Under the pieces are notes generated by a model. It did no database searches, was not told where the DNA came from, and saw only the letters and a list, made by a program, of their open reading frames with translations. DNA of 64,000 bases from Eucalyptus grandis (taxonomy: Eukaryota; Streptophyta; Magnoliopsida; Myrtales; Myrtaceae): contig NC_052622.1 of the NCBI RefSeq assembly GCF_016545825.1, positions 439,001 to 503,000 of the forward strand. The letters run 5' to 3'. This document shows, piece by piece, positions 22,221 to 34,519 of this stretch. Position 1 is the first letter of the stretch. Each line of letters begins with the position of its first letter. The translations under genes and the position numbers were made by a program.

Positions 22221-23005
22221 ATGAATCTCCACATACCTGATACTATTCTAAGATTTAGATTGCCAAATTTCATACGATGTGTAGGAATCTATAGTCACAT
22301 AATCGTTCTCACACAACGTAATATTCTAAATAGTTAGTAAAATTTGCACGAAGCCGAACTTTTTCCTTTGACAATCAAGGCACAAGTGGGAGGGGCAGCT
22401 ACTTAAGTTCAAAATTTTTTGCTTGAGTAGATGATCTTGATTTAGAATAATTTGCACGTATAGGGGATTTAAATGGGCCTACTCTATACAAGTAGAATGA
22501 GAAGTATATATCTTAATATAATTGAGGGAGTGAGGTATCGTACAAACATAATGGTTCGCCTAAATAGTATGATCCATATATAAAGTATATAGAGGTGATC
22601 AATGAATTCGTGGTGATATATTGACTAATTTTCATTTAAAACGTGCGATTGGCATGCGGCTTAAGTTCGAATTTCATCCACCAACCGAGAGGATCCGATA
22701 AGACCGGCCGTATAGATTTTGTTTTCTACGTGCCAATGCATCGACAGCAAACAAAGATTTATAAAAATTGAAGAGCACACATATGGTCCATCAATTCATT
22801 ATTGACAAAACTCAACATACAACAAGAAGAAACCACACAGACCAGAGTAATTGAAAACAACGCGGCATTTCGGGGGCCAGAATCTGTCCTCAAGATCTCT
22901 AAAAGAGACCAACACCTACATGCTCGTGCATTACACATTACACACTAAGAAAGAAAAGATTTCATGATATAAACCGCCATATGAACCGCTTCTTAGATAT
23001 TCCCT
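22221..23005. other. Intergenic, 3' side of oleosin
   Basis: AT-rich. A box-B-like GTTCGAATTTCATCC at about 22667 could mark a SINE relic, but no tail or target duplication was found. No gene. Confidence 0.3.
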
Positions 23006-23455
23006 CTACGATTGGCTAGTGAGATGCTGCTGCCCGAACTGCTCGGCCCTGTCCTTCATCTCGCGCGCCTTGCTCGCCAGCTTCATCCGCGCCTGGTCTA
23101 GCTGGTCTGCCCCCGGCGGGTGCTTCCCCGTCACGTACCTGTATATCCACGACAGCACCGTCACCGCTGCCACCCCAAACCCTCCCGACGCCAGGAACCC
23201 CATGATCAACAACCCCACCGTGATCACCGCCGGAACGAGCACCGGGCTGAATATCACCAGCAGCGGCGTGGCGATGGTGAGGGCAATCACCGTGCCCGCC
23301 AGGGTCAGCCCCGACAGGACAAGCAGCGACCCACCCGCGGTGACGGCGGTCATAGCCTTCACCACCTGGTGGGCCACGGGCTGTTGCTGCTGGTGCTGCT
23401 GTTGCTGGTACTGGTGTGGGTACTGGTGTTGGCCATAAGTGTGATGCTCGGCCAT
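23006..23455 (-). CDS. Oleosin (oil-body coat protein)
   Basis: Single exon, 149 aa. A Gln/His/Tyr-rich N-terminus (1-30) precedes a long uninterrupted hydrophobic hairpin (about 34-105) whose turn is the proline knot P64-x5-SP-x3-P75 ([12 protein letters not shown]). An amphipathic C-terminus follows ([20 protein letters not shown]). There is no insertion in the C-terminal part, so it is the low-molecular-weight form. The protein coats seed or pollen lipid droplets and controls their size. A TATA-like TTATAATAG (minus strand, about 23550-23559) lies about 100 bp upstream of the start. Confidence 0.95.
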   Translation of the reverse strand: MAEHHTYGQHQYPHQYQQQQHQQQQPVAHQVVKAMTAVTAGGSLLVLSGLTLAGTVIALTIATPLLVIFSPVLVPAVITVGLLIMGFLASGGFGVAAVTVLSWIYRYVTGKHPPGADQLDQARMKLASKAREMKDRAEQFGQQHLTSQS

Positions 23456-23627
23456 GGTTATTCAGAGACAACGCGAACGCAAACTCTACCAAGCGAAGCG
23501 AAATTCTGAACAGAACGAGGTTGGCAAGGTGAGGGAGAGGGAGAGATTTCTATTATAAGAAGGAAGAGAGAAGGGAGGGAGTGAGTAAGAGCGAGAGGGA
23601 GGGGGCAAGTGTTGAGGGACGGAGTGT

Positions 23628-23694
23628 CACGTGTTTACGAGCTTCTCATGCAGGGGTTGCATGTCGGCACGAGTCATCGCCTCTCGACACGTAC
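23628..23694 (-). promoter_or_regulatory. Oleosin promoter: G-box, paired RY elements, ABRE-like site
   Basis: CACGTG (23628-23633), CATGCA (23647-23652), its inverse TGCATG (23658-23663) and GACACGTAC (about 23686-23694) lie 170-240 bp upstream of the oleosin start. RY repeats are bound by ABI3/FUS3/LEC2 B3 factors and ACGTG boxes by bZIPs; together they mark seed-maturation promoters. Function is inferred from motif type and position. Confidence 0.7.
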
Positions 23695-23724
23695 GTTATT
23701 TCCTCATCTTTGTCTGAGTTCCAT

Positions 23725-23777
23725 GTTTTCTTTTCTTTTCTTTTCTTTTCTTTTCTTTTCTTTTCTTTTCTTTTCTT
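23725..23777. repeat. (TTTTC)n microsatellite
   Basis: About ten near-perfect TTTTC units just distal to the oleosin promoter motifs. Confidence 0.9.
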
Positions 23778-23899
23778 CCTTTTTTTCTCGAAAAGCCTTC
23801 TCCGTTTTCGTTTGAAAGCTGATCGAGTCTATGAGAAGGTTGTCGAATCATTCGAGCAAAGTCAAACGGAGTGCGTTCTTGTTTCGGATTTACCACGCG

Positions 23900-25174
23900 A
23901 TTGGATGCGGTAATTATGTGATTTTGGTCAAATTTGTAAGCACACTACTTGACGTGTCACGATGCCAAAATGAAACGGTCCATAATTAAACCCATTATGC
24001 AAGAGCACCGCCAGATGGAAATCAACGATTTCTCTTGCAATAATAAAAGTTCATGCTAGACTCGCTACACATCATGCATTAATCTTATGGTGGTCAAACT
24101 CAAATTGGAGTAGCTCTGCTGCAGCTCATGACCCCACTTGATATTTTATTTCTTGCTTACAAGCAAATCTTAGTTCCATCTCGTGGGAGAGTCCATCTTT
24201 CTTCCCCTTTGTTTAAGTTTGGGTTCCCTTCAGGAGGTGGGCCAAGCAAGTTTGAGGTGGGCAATTTCGTTCGGCTGAAATCTAACCTCAATAGGCTAAA
24301 GTCGGTCGTCTCCTCATATACTTAGATATCTTGCTTTGTACTGATCTAAGCAAAAGATATCTAGATATCTAGGTGCATAAAAAGTACACAACATATTTCT
24401 GTAGTTCTAAAGCCCAGAAAAAATCAATTCTATGCTCAGGGCTTGGAAGGATGACATTTCCCTTTTGCATGGGACACAAAATTGCCTATAAGATTATTGT
24501 TCCCACATGAAGTTTAGGAGGAGCTTAAATACATTAGTCCTATAAGATTCGGGATTTGTGTGATTCGGTCCCTAACTTCTATTATGTTCGATCAGGTTCT
24601 TCTGTAACTTTTTTGGATTTGTACTTTGATGCATCTTCACAAAGGCAAACTGCTTCAGTTGCAAAAGAGATTCTCCGATGTTATCTTCCAATGTGCCACT
24701 AGACTTTCATGTTTTTCCGTTCTCATTAGCTTTTTCTTATGCTTTTGACGGATCACTGACTTGGCTCATTAGAAGTCGAATGAAAACTCTGAGTATAATC
24801 AAACGGAACAGATTGCTCTCTTCTTTGGCGGCTCACTCTTTCAATTTTGCTGCAGTATCTGGGATGTAATCTGAAGTCTAGTGAATATTGCGAAATCACA
24901 GACCAAATTGCTCATGGCGTTTTGCTAACATATGGTTCAGTACAACAAGTTAGAAATCGGGGCCTTATTCGACCATCTTCGTTCTTAGGACATATCTTAA
25001 TTGTTACTTGAGAAATTATAGTATGCGCAATCCTAAATTTTCGAATTTGCGAATGTACATGGATGCATTGCATGTGAAATACTCAACATAACCTATTAAT
25101 CACTACAACTAACACCATTTTCTCATGTTCAGCCAACAAAAGCAAACCAAAAGAAGAGAAAATCTGAGATGCGA
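23900..25174. other. Intergenic
   Basis: No coding region, RNA gene or repeat that I can support. Moderately AT-rich single-copy-looking sequence between two minus-strand genes. Confidence 0.4.
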
Positions 25175-25969
25175 TCACATATTTTTGGGCTTGGCAGTAG
25201 AGAAGGGTTGAACATGGCAAGTCTTATGATCACCACAGAACCTGGGCTTCATGCGCCAAAGGAAGAGATTCTCCATTCCACACCCTTTCTGAGCTCCACT
25301 AGCTTGTGTTGCTGCTGCCGATCTCCTTGATGCTACCACTTCTTGTTCTTTGTACCTACATGATGAGCTCACCTGCCTCTTGCAACAATTCAAGTCCCTG
25401 GTCTCGTCCTCGCTATAAAAAGGATGATGATGGTAACTAGTAAGGGCTGAAGACGCCGCCGCCAGCGCCAAGGCACTGGCATCTGGGAGGAACCGGTTGA
25501 TCATGAAGTTGGGCGACGCGTCCTTGCCGCACGACTCTGCAATCTTCAACTTGAGCTGGTCGATGTTATCGTCAGGTGCGTGGACCGATCTCTCAGCTCT
25601 CTCGAGGATATCTATTGCCTCCGACAGTGAGAACACATCCACCGCATTAGAAAACATATCCTCTTCATTATTTAACGAAGAAACATCACCACTGCCGTCG
25701 GTGATATATCCTTTCGGTTTTTCAACCATTTGTGGCGGAGGACGAAGGCGAGGCGTGTCCGCCTCCTTGGGCGAGCTGCCGCCCATCACTTCGTCGGCGC
25801 TCTTCTTGGGCTTGCCCGGAGCTTGCTCCCATGAGAACGGGATGCCATCACTGACCCCTCTTCTTGACGACGCCCTGCGGATGCAACAAGATGACTGCGG
25901 AGGGCGCCTGGTGGATAGAATTGGGGCATTGAGGTCGAGTGCTGTCGGACGATATTTCTCGCTATTCAT
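25175..25969 (-). CDS. DUF688 family protein
   Basis: Single exon, 264 aa. It has the family marks GVSDGIPFSWEQAPGKPK near the N-terminus (about 38-55), a middle acidic part with a helix (FSLSEAIDILERAERS), FMINRFLPDASALALAAAS, and a short C-terminal NLFLWRMKPR. These motifs define a plant-only family of unknown biochemical function. No signal peptide or membrane segment. The start MNSEKYRPTALDLNAP is the first ATG of the frame and leaves a short gap to the conserved motif, as in relatives. Confidence 0.85.
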   Translation of the reverse strand: MNSEKYRPTALDLNAPILSTRRPPQSSCCIRRASSRRGVSDGIPFSWEQAPGKPKKSADEVMGGSSPKEADTPRLRPPPQMVEKPKGYITDGSGDVSSLNNEEDMFSNAVDVFSLSEAIDILERAERSVHAPDDNIDQLKLKIAESCGKDASPNFMINRFLPDASALALAAASSALTSYHHHPFYSEDETRDLNCCKRQVSSSCRYKEQEVVASRRSAAATQASGAQKGCGMENLFLWRMKPRFCGDHKTCHVQPFSTAKPKNM

Positions 25970-25989
25970 TGCTTTTTGTGTGTTTCATT

Positions 25990-26546
25990 AGCCCTTTCCA
26001 TTGGCATTGCAGATATTATCACGTTCCTTTGTATGGGCGAAAGAAGAGAAATTCAGATCTACAGTACTTCACCGGTAGGACCGACATCAGAGAAGGCAAA
26101 AAAAAAAAAAAAAAAACGAAAGGTGCAAGGGTGATATTAAATGTAAGTTGGAGGGAACCTGTGATGATGCAGTTGGAAAGAAAAGGTACGAGCAAACGCT
26201 AACCCGTGCAGTTCTTTATTAGGGTCCCTCGCTTTTCCTAAGCACCGATATTTCAAACGCCTGAAGAACCAGTCGCAATCGATTTTAGTTTTTCGAGCAT
26301 TACGTCGTGCTCGGCAATCGGAAAATATTCATCGGATCAAAAAAGCATTTCGTAGAAAAGAGTGGACATGATCATGTCTTAAAAATCTCTATGCTTGTGA
26401 TGGACATGGTATATCTATTGCTCCAATGAATGGAGAGATCATCGTTTGATCTCTCTCGCTTGAATTGTAATTTGCTTTTTTCCATCCACTTAAATGTTAA
26501 ATCTTAAACTAGTAAGGTAGTAAGAGTTTCCATCACCCACCTTTTT
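25990..26546. other. Upstream region of the DUF688 gene
   Basis: Contains the presumed promoter on the minus strand and an A-run at 26099-26116. No gene seen. Confidence 0.4.
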
Positions 26547-27447
26547 GGAGAATTACCAAAAATGTCCTAAACTTATTCCAATTGTGCCAATTTAATTCTA
26601 AACATTATTTTTTTGCCAATTTAGTCCTAAACATTTTTACAATTATGCCAGATTAGTCCATCCAGCCAAAATTGGCTTGCCAGTGCTGACGTGGACACCA
26701 GCCATCCAAAGCAGAATAAAAGCTGACATAGTGATTTTTTAATATTTTTAATTTTTTTTTTCGAATATTTCAATATTTTTTGAATTTTTAAATTCTTTTT
26801 CTTTTTCTTTTTTCACCTTCTCCTTCCTCTGGCCAGCCAGAGGCAAGGGCTGGTGAGGCTGACCTTGCTGGCCGACCTCACCATCACTAGGCGAGGCCTC
26901 GCCATTGCTAGACAAGGCCCCGCCAAATCTGGCGAGGCTCGACCTCACCCAGCCAAGGCGACGGTCGACCTCGCTGATGGCCGGCAAGGCTGCCGTCGCC
27001 AGATCTGCAAGGCTTGACCTCGCCCAGCCTCGCCTTAGATTTGGCAAGGGTCAACCTTGCCAATGCCAACGAGCTCGGCTCTCGCCAAATACGCGGGGCC
27101 TCGCCCAACGACGACAAGGCCGGCCTCACCATTAGCCAACGAGGGCGGCTCACCATTGGCCAGTAAGGTTGGCCTCGCTGGCCAAAGGAAGGAGAAGGTG
27201 AAAAAAAAAAAAAAAAAAAGAAAAGAAGAATTAAAAAATTCAAAGCATATTTAAAAATTCAAAAAAATTGCCATGTCGGCTTTCGCCCGAACGGCCGGCG
27301 TCACGTCGCGCCAACAGGCCAATTTTGGCCGAATAGACTAAATTGGCACAATTGAAAAATGTTTAAGACTAAATTAGCCAAAAAATAAAGTTTGTGACTA
27401 AATTGGCACAATTGCCATAAGTTTAGGACATTTTTGGTAATTCTTCC
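26547..27447. mobile_element. Fold-back element E with near-perfect terminal inverted repeats
   Basis: The end GAATTACCAAAAATGTCC is mirrored by GGACATTTTTGGTAATTC at the right, in a terminal repeat of about 28 bp. Inner arms also pair (GTCCATCCAGCCAAAATTGG against CCAATTTTGGCCGAATAGAC). The core (about 26820-27190) is made of GCGAGGCTCGACCTC/TGGCCGGCAAGG words. The core frames are simple-repeat translations, not genes. Confidence 0.8.
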
Positions 27448-27517
27448 CCTATCTTTTAAACCCACTTTTATATTTTCGTGAAATTAGTATTTTGAAAATC
27501 GAAATCTTTCTTCTCAC

Positions 27518-28100
27518 GAGGGAAATTAGTCATTCTAACCAATTTTAATTAGAAAATCACTGACGTGATGGTCTAATCACTATTGAGCATTCTACGTGAC
27601 ATGACTGGTGTTGATTTGAACAATTTTTAAAAATTTTATGAATCTTTTCTTCTTTTCTTTTCCTTTCCTTTTTTTTTTTGGCTTGCGCCGACCATCGTTG
27701 GGCCTCATCAATGGGTGGGCAACCTTTGCTGACCTCAAGCGAGAGCTGTGCTCGCTACCCTCAGGCGAGGGACACCCAGACATAAGTTGGCAAGGGTAGC
27801 TCTCCCTTGAGGCCAACGGAAGGGAAAAGGGAAAAAGAAAAAGGGAAAAGGGAATGGAAAGGGAAAAAAGGAACAATTGTTAAAATTGTCCACTTAAATA
27901 ATTTCTTATCAAAATTAGTCAAATGATTAAATTGAGAAATTATCAAAATGTTTAAAACTAAATTGATAAATCGTCAAAAGTTTTAGGATTAAATTAGCAC
28001 AATTGGAAGGTGTAGGATTAAATCGGCAAGTTTTCAAAAGTTTAGAATTAAATTGGCCACTGTACAATAGACTTAGAACTTTTTACACAATTTTCCCTAT
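27518..28100. mobile_element. Fold-back element F, degraded
   Basis: Right arm units TTAAAACTAAATTGATAAATC, TTAGGATTAAATTAGCACAA and GAATTAAATTGGCC repeat the word found in elements A, C and E. The core at about 27680-27820 has GGCAACCTTTGCTGACCTC and GCGAGAGCTGTGCTCGC. The left end is uncertain. Confidence 0.45.
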
Positions 28101-28142
28101 CTCATAAAGTACACGTAGCAAATATCCTTAAGGCACTCAATG

Positions 28143-29270
28143 ACATGACGTTTTAGAACTTTTCCACTCTATGGCTCCATCAGTTTCATAGAAAAATGTA
28201 ATGTTTTTAGGAATATTTTCAAGGAAGTCATTTTTCATGAAAATGATAATATTTTTCAGTATTTGATTGAAACCTGAAAATAAATCTAAAATATTATTTA
28301 ATTCTCCTAAATAGGTACACATTATTTGGGCTTTAGTGACTTGCGCATAAGTAGTTGATGAACTTGACATGGCTCTATGGTCCCAAAGCTTGGATTCTCG
28401 ACTCCTGAGAGCATGGAATCTAGTCTTAGGTCCATAGAAATCGAGCCCAAGGACACAATGCTCATGCCCATCTTCCTAGTGCTACCGACTTAGGTCTAGA
28501 GGTTGAGCCCAAGTCCATTGAAGCTAGGCCTTAGACCCTAGCTCTTGAGATTGGGACCCTAGCACTTGAGCCTAGGTCCCAAGCAAGGGCCTGAGCGTCA
28601 AGATCCTTGGCCTTGACAGATCCAAGCCCAAGCACTAAGGTCTCGAGCCTAGCATCAATGGACGAGGCATAGGCAGGAGACTCCTAAGCCCGACCTCAAT
28701 GGATCCAGGGACCTGAGTGCGGGTGCCAAGTTCCAAGGCTCGGCCTCGATGGACCCGAGTTCAACATCCTAGGTACGGGCATGGGCACCAATACCCATGC
28801 TCTAGGCCAAGCCTCAATGACATGATGGCTAGGGTCTCAAGCTTTGCCTAGATAGACCTAGGCCAAGATGTTGGGGTCTCAAGCACGGGCATAGGAGTTA
28901 CGAGCCCAACCTCAATGGATGTAAGCCCGAGCACCTGGGTCCCGTGCATGGGCCATAGAGTCCCAAACATGGATACGGGGTCCTAGGCCTTGCCTCGATG
29001 GATTCATGCTTGCTTCCAGTGGACATTAGTAGACTCGGTCGTGACCTCTACTCTTGGCCACATTGTTAAGACCTAAGAACAAGCATTAGGGTTCTTGTGC
29101 TCAAACATTGAAACCTAGTCATATTTTGGAAAATAATTTTGAATATTTAAAAAAGAAATTATATTTCTAAAATTAATAAGCAGCGGTTTTCCATCGGTTC
29201 ATTTTCCCAAACGATGTAAATGGAGAAAGATGAGGAAAATATCTTCATTCAAACAAATTATTTATAAAAA
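28143..29270. repeat. Second-type repeat element with degenerate CAAGCCC/CTCGATGGACC core
   Basis: AT-rich flanks (ATTTTTCATGAAAATGATAA left; AAAATAATTTTGAATATTTA right) enclose about 700 bp (28380-29080) of degenerate repeats of the words AAGCCCAAGCAC, GGTCCCAAGC, CTCAATGGA and GGGCATGGGCACC. The same words and a similar left flank recur at 52.6-54.9 kb, so this is a second repeat family. Confidence 0.55.
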
Positions 29271-32200
29271 AAAAACAAATAGAGGTCTCAGCCAATCTAG
29301 TCCATATAGAATAGAATATTTAGGTCCGTATGTCTCGTGAGAGGACCAGTCACCTTTTTGCGGTTAGAATCTGAAAACAAGGTGCGCTCATTGATGAGGA
29401 CCAGATGACTTGTTGACTCGGTGACTTCGGCGAGGGTGTTTTCTCCTACTGAGTTGACCAAAATCATCCGTTTCCCCGTGAACCATTTTTTATATTGAGG
29501 CATGGCGGAGATTTTCCCGTCCATCTGAAGATCGGCCATTGGTTTTGCACGAAACTCGGTCCGGCTCGGTCAAGATTGTTTTAGACTGTACATACCGCAG
29601 TCAATGAGCCAAATTTGATTTTCAATCGTGATCCAACCTGCTTGATAAATAAGAGAAAGAAAGAATAAAGAAAAACGTTCATTCCTACTCGAATATATTT
29701 TCTCTTCCATCAAAATAGAACCCTTAACCAATCTGGTAACCCTAATAAATATGGTGAACGATGGACATCGCAATGTTTTTATCCCGTGCATGATAGCTCC
29801 AAACTTATTCACAAGCTAAAGTCTGTAGTTATATTTGCAATTTGCAAACGCCCTACAATGCCAAAGTCCATTTTCATGATGTGTAATGCTTAACGATTTA
29901 TCTAAAGACGTTAGGAACACGTGAAAGATGTAATCGACCCTTCAATTGATCAAACGTCAAAACTATGATAAGAGTTTTGCAGTTTTGGTTTTTGCCATCT
30001 GATGAAGTATACGTGATTGTCCTAGAATTTACTTTTAAGGTTGAAAATTGGAAAAATCCTAGTCTAACAAAGCAAACGACATACGGCCCACGCACTTTTC
30101 TATTTTTTTTACTATAAATAGGTGAACAAATTGTCCACGTCCGCACTTGGAAAAAGAATAATTTTATTTTTATTTTATTTCTAAGGCACTAACAGAAGGA
30201 AATATCGCGGCAAGTGAGGGGGGAAACGGGTCGGAGGGTTCCTTCCAGGCAATAGTAGTAAAAGAGAGAGTGGCCACTTGGATGGAAAAGCGACGTTATC
30301 GTCTAGAAGATGGGGGCCCCACCAAAGTAAAAGATGCACATACCCAAAGCAACAACTTTCTGTCGTTACAGAATTTGCGATTCCAATGGGAATTCAAAGT
30401 ATTGAAGTCAGAAGTCAATACTTCAAACGCACATGGTTTTTGAATTCCGCAACCCGATCCATGTTGTCAAATCATTGAAGATGTAAGTTAAAGTTAAGCA
30501 CCATTTAATGTCGACGAAAACCTTGATACTAGCATATGTCGGTGCGGAGACGCACATTCTCGAGCACTAACTATAATATCATATTCAAAAATTCAATTTA
30601 AAAATTCAAATCGATAAGTAAAATGAGATTTTATGAATATGAAGAGTTTTCTAACTTATTATCAAGGGGTTGTTAGGAAGTGAAAATGTTCATGAAATTT
30701 TAGTTCTTTTTTTGGTGTGTCCCATTTTATGTTCTACTCAACACAATTGCTCTCTCGCTTCTGCAATTTCCAGGACTTGAACACTAGACGTCTTGCGATT
30801 TCCGAGACTTTTAATCAATACAAAGTTCATGTCCAGAGAGGCATAGATCATTCTCACGCCATGCTTTTGTCCCATGTTGAAAAAATACATGTTTTTCAAT
30901 TCGCCGGAATCTTAGACTAAACCGAAGGAGTTGAGCGAAAGGGACCCTACATGTTCGAAGACTTGATTGCAAAAATTTCAAATGCATGCAACACGTTACG
31001 GAAAGAGCACATGATCACAAACTAAATGATCGAGATTATTGATCATCGGGCATTAAATAATCACATGTCTATATTTCGAATACTTATGCATAGAAAAAAT
31101 TTGTTTTCACAATTAAAATTAACTTTTGGAGGCTTCATTGATTCAATTTCAAAGGAAACTAAGGATGTTTAGAACGTGAAAAGGAAAATCATCTTTTGTA
31201 GTTTTGATCAAATAAAGCATTCAAAATGTGGTTGTTACTTTTTTGCGACCGTAAGGTTGAAAACGCTTAAATTCAATTTGAAGGGCCTCAAGTCGTGCGT
31301 TTTCTATGAACAGCAAAATAAAAAATAAAAAATGAACTTTTATTTCAAAATCCAAACCGGCTTAAAAGTCCAATTCTCAGTTTGCATAGACTTTGAAAAA
31401 TCAATCAACTTCAGGATCGTAGTTCCTGGTTGGTTCGTTGACATGGCCAAGTTGCCCAAGAACTGTGACGGCGATGGCAATAGTGTTCAAATTTTTCAAC
31501 TCACGCTTGCGGCCCCATTCATTCAAATCATGTACAAAATTTGAGCATGGCTAACTTAGATATAATTGTGCAAATTCTCAGCAAACACACGCAACATACT
31601 TGAATCGAATACGTATCAATTTTGAACACGGGCTGCTTGAAAAATGCGGTCTATCCTCGCCATGCTTAACCGCTCCAGCCCTGATAGGATAGACCATGAT
31701 TTGCGGGTATGTAGTGCGAAAGTTCAATGAAATTTCCCACTTGAGCAAGTCACATGGCTAAGTAGAGACGTCACGGTTGAGTAAAAGCTAAGTGGGAGAT
31801 GCGGGAGGGTGCGTGCACATCTTTCTCATCAGTTTCTATCGAAGATCAGCGTACGCCCCAAGTCAAGCTGCACACTGTGGGAGCGCCAGACAAAGTCAAG
31901 CCCAGCCCATTTTTCCTTCCATGTGCGTCCAGCATAAATTTAAATAATATTCTTATCCATGTCCAATATTTTAATCCCCCCATGTTGATTTCAATGATCA
32001 TGATCTTTTATTAAAGTAATGCATCTTGCCCCTATCCTCGATCCCTGCTCACGAAAGCTTTGATCCGGAAGCACCCTGGAAGGAGAATTCTCTATGGCTA
32101 AAGTGGCATCATCGTGACACATGGTCCCCCTCCCCACGACGAGACGAAAACAATAATTTTCAAGAAAGGGAGAGGGACAAAAATCGTTGAAAATTCCAAG

Positions 32201-32320
32201 GAGAGATCACTGTTGGAGCTTGACGTTGGAGAGCACATGGAACCAGACGATGCTTCCCACCTCCATCCAGGAAGGCTCGGTGAAGCCCCCTCCCTTCGAG
32301 CTCCCCACGCATTTCCAAGC
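29271..32320. other. Intergenic, no supported gene
   Basis: About 3 kb of mostly AT-rich sequence. A minus-strand 80-codon frame at 29297-29539 (MADLQMDGKISAMPQYKKWF) has gene-like composition, but I know no family for it and see no splice partners. No array, RNA gene or element was found. Confidence 0.35.
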
Positions 32321-32466
32321 TCCCTTTATATTCACTCCACCACACTCCCCATCTTCCACTCCACAATTCAAACTCGAATTTTCTCTCCTCTCTCTCTCCC
32401 TAGACTCTCCATCTTCCCACGATTTGAACACTCTCTCCTGCTTGACTAATCTCCAAAGGCGGATTG

Positions 32467-33327
32467 ATGGCCTCGACACAGCAGCAGAGCTCCACCCTGG
32501 AACTCATCAGGCAACACCTCCTGATCGACTTCTCCTCCGTGGACACCTTCCTCACCAGCCTCGACGCTTGCACTTCCAAGGTGGCGCCGGTCCCCGCCGC
32601 CGCCGCCGCCTCCTCCCCCTCCTCCGGTTCCAACTCACCCCAGACCTCTTTCAGCTTCCAACCCAATCCTGCCCCTCTACCCCCCAAGCCCCCCAAGCCG
32701 TCCTCGTCCACCCTCAGCTCCCGCCGCCCGGCCATCCAAGTCGCGGTCCCCGCGGCGACGAGCTTCCTGGCGGCGCCGGCTGTCCCCCGGGCCGAGCCGT
32801 CGGGCTCCGCTGGCGGCGACGACGACAAGCACTACCGGGGCGTGCGCCGGCGGCCGTGGGGGAAGTTCGCGGCGGAGATACGCGACCCGACGCGCAAGGG
32901 GACGCGCGTGTGGCTGGGGACGTTCGACACGGCAGTGGAGGCCGCGAAGGCCTACGACCGCGCCGCGTTTAGGCTCCGCGGGAGCAAGGCCATCCTGAAC
33001 TTCCCGCTCGAGGCGGGACGCGACGAGCCGACGTCGACGGAACCGTCGCTGGCCCCGGCGGACGCTTCTCGCAAGAGAGCAAGAGAGGAAGCCGCCGCGG
33101 AGAGCGCCGAGTCCGAGATGAGTGCCGGCGGCTGTTATAAAGTGGTGAAGAAGGAGCAGCATGCGGACGTGGCGAGCGGCAGGGATACATGTCCGCTGAC
33201 GCCGTCGAGCTGGAGGGGGTTCTGGGACATTGGGGAAGGGAACAAGGAGAGTATATTCAGCGTCCCGCCGCTGTCGCCGCTATCTCCACATCCATGCTTC
33301 GGCTATTCTCAGCTCATGGTCATATGA
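32467..33327 (+). CDS. AP2/ERF transcription factor, group IX type with C-terminal SP sites
   Basis: Single exon, 286 aa, start [19 protein letters not shown] (ATG 32467). One AP2 domain at about 122-180: [49 protein letters not shown]. The Ala and Asp typical of ERF rather than DREB proteins are present, predicting GCC-box binding. The N-terminal [10 protein letters not shown] element and the C-terminal [15 protein letters not shown], with two Ser-Pro sites, match group IX members of the ERF5/ERF6/ERF104 kind, which are MAP-kinase targets in defence and stress. A Lys-rich stretch (RKRAREE) may be a nuclear signal. TTTATATT at 32325-32332 is a plausible TATA box. GC content is far above the flanks. 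A second ERF copy lies at 40.0 kb. Confidence 0.92.
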   Translation: MASTQQQSSTLELIRQHLLIDFSSVDTFLTSLDACTSKVAPVPAAAAASSPSSGSNSPQTSFSFQPNPAPLPPKPPKPSSSTLSSRRPAIQVAVPAATSFLAAPAVPRAEPSGSAGGDDDKHYRGVRRRPWGKFAAEIRDPTRKGTRVWLGTFDTAVEAAKAYDRAAFRLRGSKAILNFPLEAGRDEPTSTEPSLAPADASRKRAREEAAAESAESEMSAGGCYKVVKKEQHADVASGRDTCPLTPSSWRGFWDIGEGNKESIFSVPPLSPLSPHPCFGYSQLMVI

Positions 33328-34519
33328 GGAAAGGCCATAGATCACATCATCGATTTCAAGAAATGAACTATGACTTTGCTCAATCGGGGGACTGCTGTTG
33401 ACCCAAAACCCAGAACACAAAAACGGAAGAGAGGGGAAAGTATCTACGATCATTTGAGTTAAGTCTTAATTCCTTCGAAGATGAGGGAAGATGATTAAAC
33501 AAAAGAAGAAGAAAGTAGTTTGAGTGTGAGTTTGAGTTTGAGTTCTTAGATTAGTGTATATACGAGTGAGGTTGCGGGAGAATGTGGTGTGGGTGTATTT
33601 GCCATGGAAGGCTAATGAATTTGTTCATTCGTTCATTAAGAATACATCCGGAGCATGATTCTTGTCAATTACAAGCCAAACGGAACTTGTCAAAAGCATC
33701 GCCCCATATGATTGTCATGCACTCGAACGGATATCTAGAAATTTCGATACTCTTCTTATTCACATATTCAACATAGTTCAATAAAGTCGAGCTCACATGT
33801 ATACACGAGTTTCTTTTTAAGGGCAAGAGCTAACCTGCCAAAGCTGAACATCCTCACATCAATCAGTTCGATTCAACTTGAATTGAAAGGGGAAAATGAA
33901 AATCAGTCGGCCTTGGCCATCATGATGTTCGCACGAGTTGCATTGTTTACTGGGGAAATTACTTATTGGAAAGTTTATTTGTGTCCCTGTTTAATCCTCT
34001 ATCCATTCCTCGAGTTGGGGAGATCGGTATAGGAATAACAATTAGAGCAATTTTGCGGAGCCAACGTTCCCGTTTCCGTTTCCAAGGGTTTCCAGATGTC
34101 AGGCCCCACAGGATAACGACACCGTTTGTTTGGAGGAATGATAACACTGTAAGGTAAATGGCTAATTGGATATTTGGAAAAATCTTAATAAGCTAAGACG
34201 TCCAGGTTTCCGATGTTCATATGGTGTGGACGCTAGAACGATTAGGAAGGAGAGATGACCCATCACCCTCCTTCTCCCCGGTCGCTATCGAGGCGATCGT
34301 CGAACGGTGTCGTCTGAGAATAGCGGTTGCTGTTGGACTTCCCATCGCAACTAATGCGTATTCATGTGCATCGGGAATGTCTGTCTCCTCAAAGCAGCAC
34401 CGGGATGGACATTGATTTTGATATAAGAACTTAAGAGAATCACACCCCAAAAGCTGGCCAATGATATGGGAGAGCCCCAAACCATATAAACCTCACGTCA
34501 ATGCATACCTGACAATTAG
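33328..34519. other. 3' flank of the first ERF
   Basis: AT-rich sequence with no gene or repeat that I can support. Confidence 0.4.

Noticed and set aside
22600..22740. SINE from a box-B-like GTTCGAATTTCATCC
   Set aside because: No A-tail and no target duplication could be found.
23016..23509. Frames of 129-158 codons overlapping oleosin
   Set aside because: Shadow frames of the oleosin CDS with no family match.
25497..25991. 164-codon frame antisense to the DUF688 gene
   Set aside because: Shadow of the recognised gene on the other strand.
28380..29080. CRISPR-like or satellite array
   Set aside because: Words recur without fixed period or identical repeats, and the genome is a plant.
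32187..32972. Long open frames overlapping the first ERF on both strands (up to 261 codons)
   Set aside because: They are shadows of a very GC-rich CDS; only the frame with the AP2 domain makes sense.
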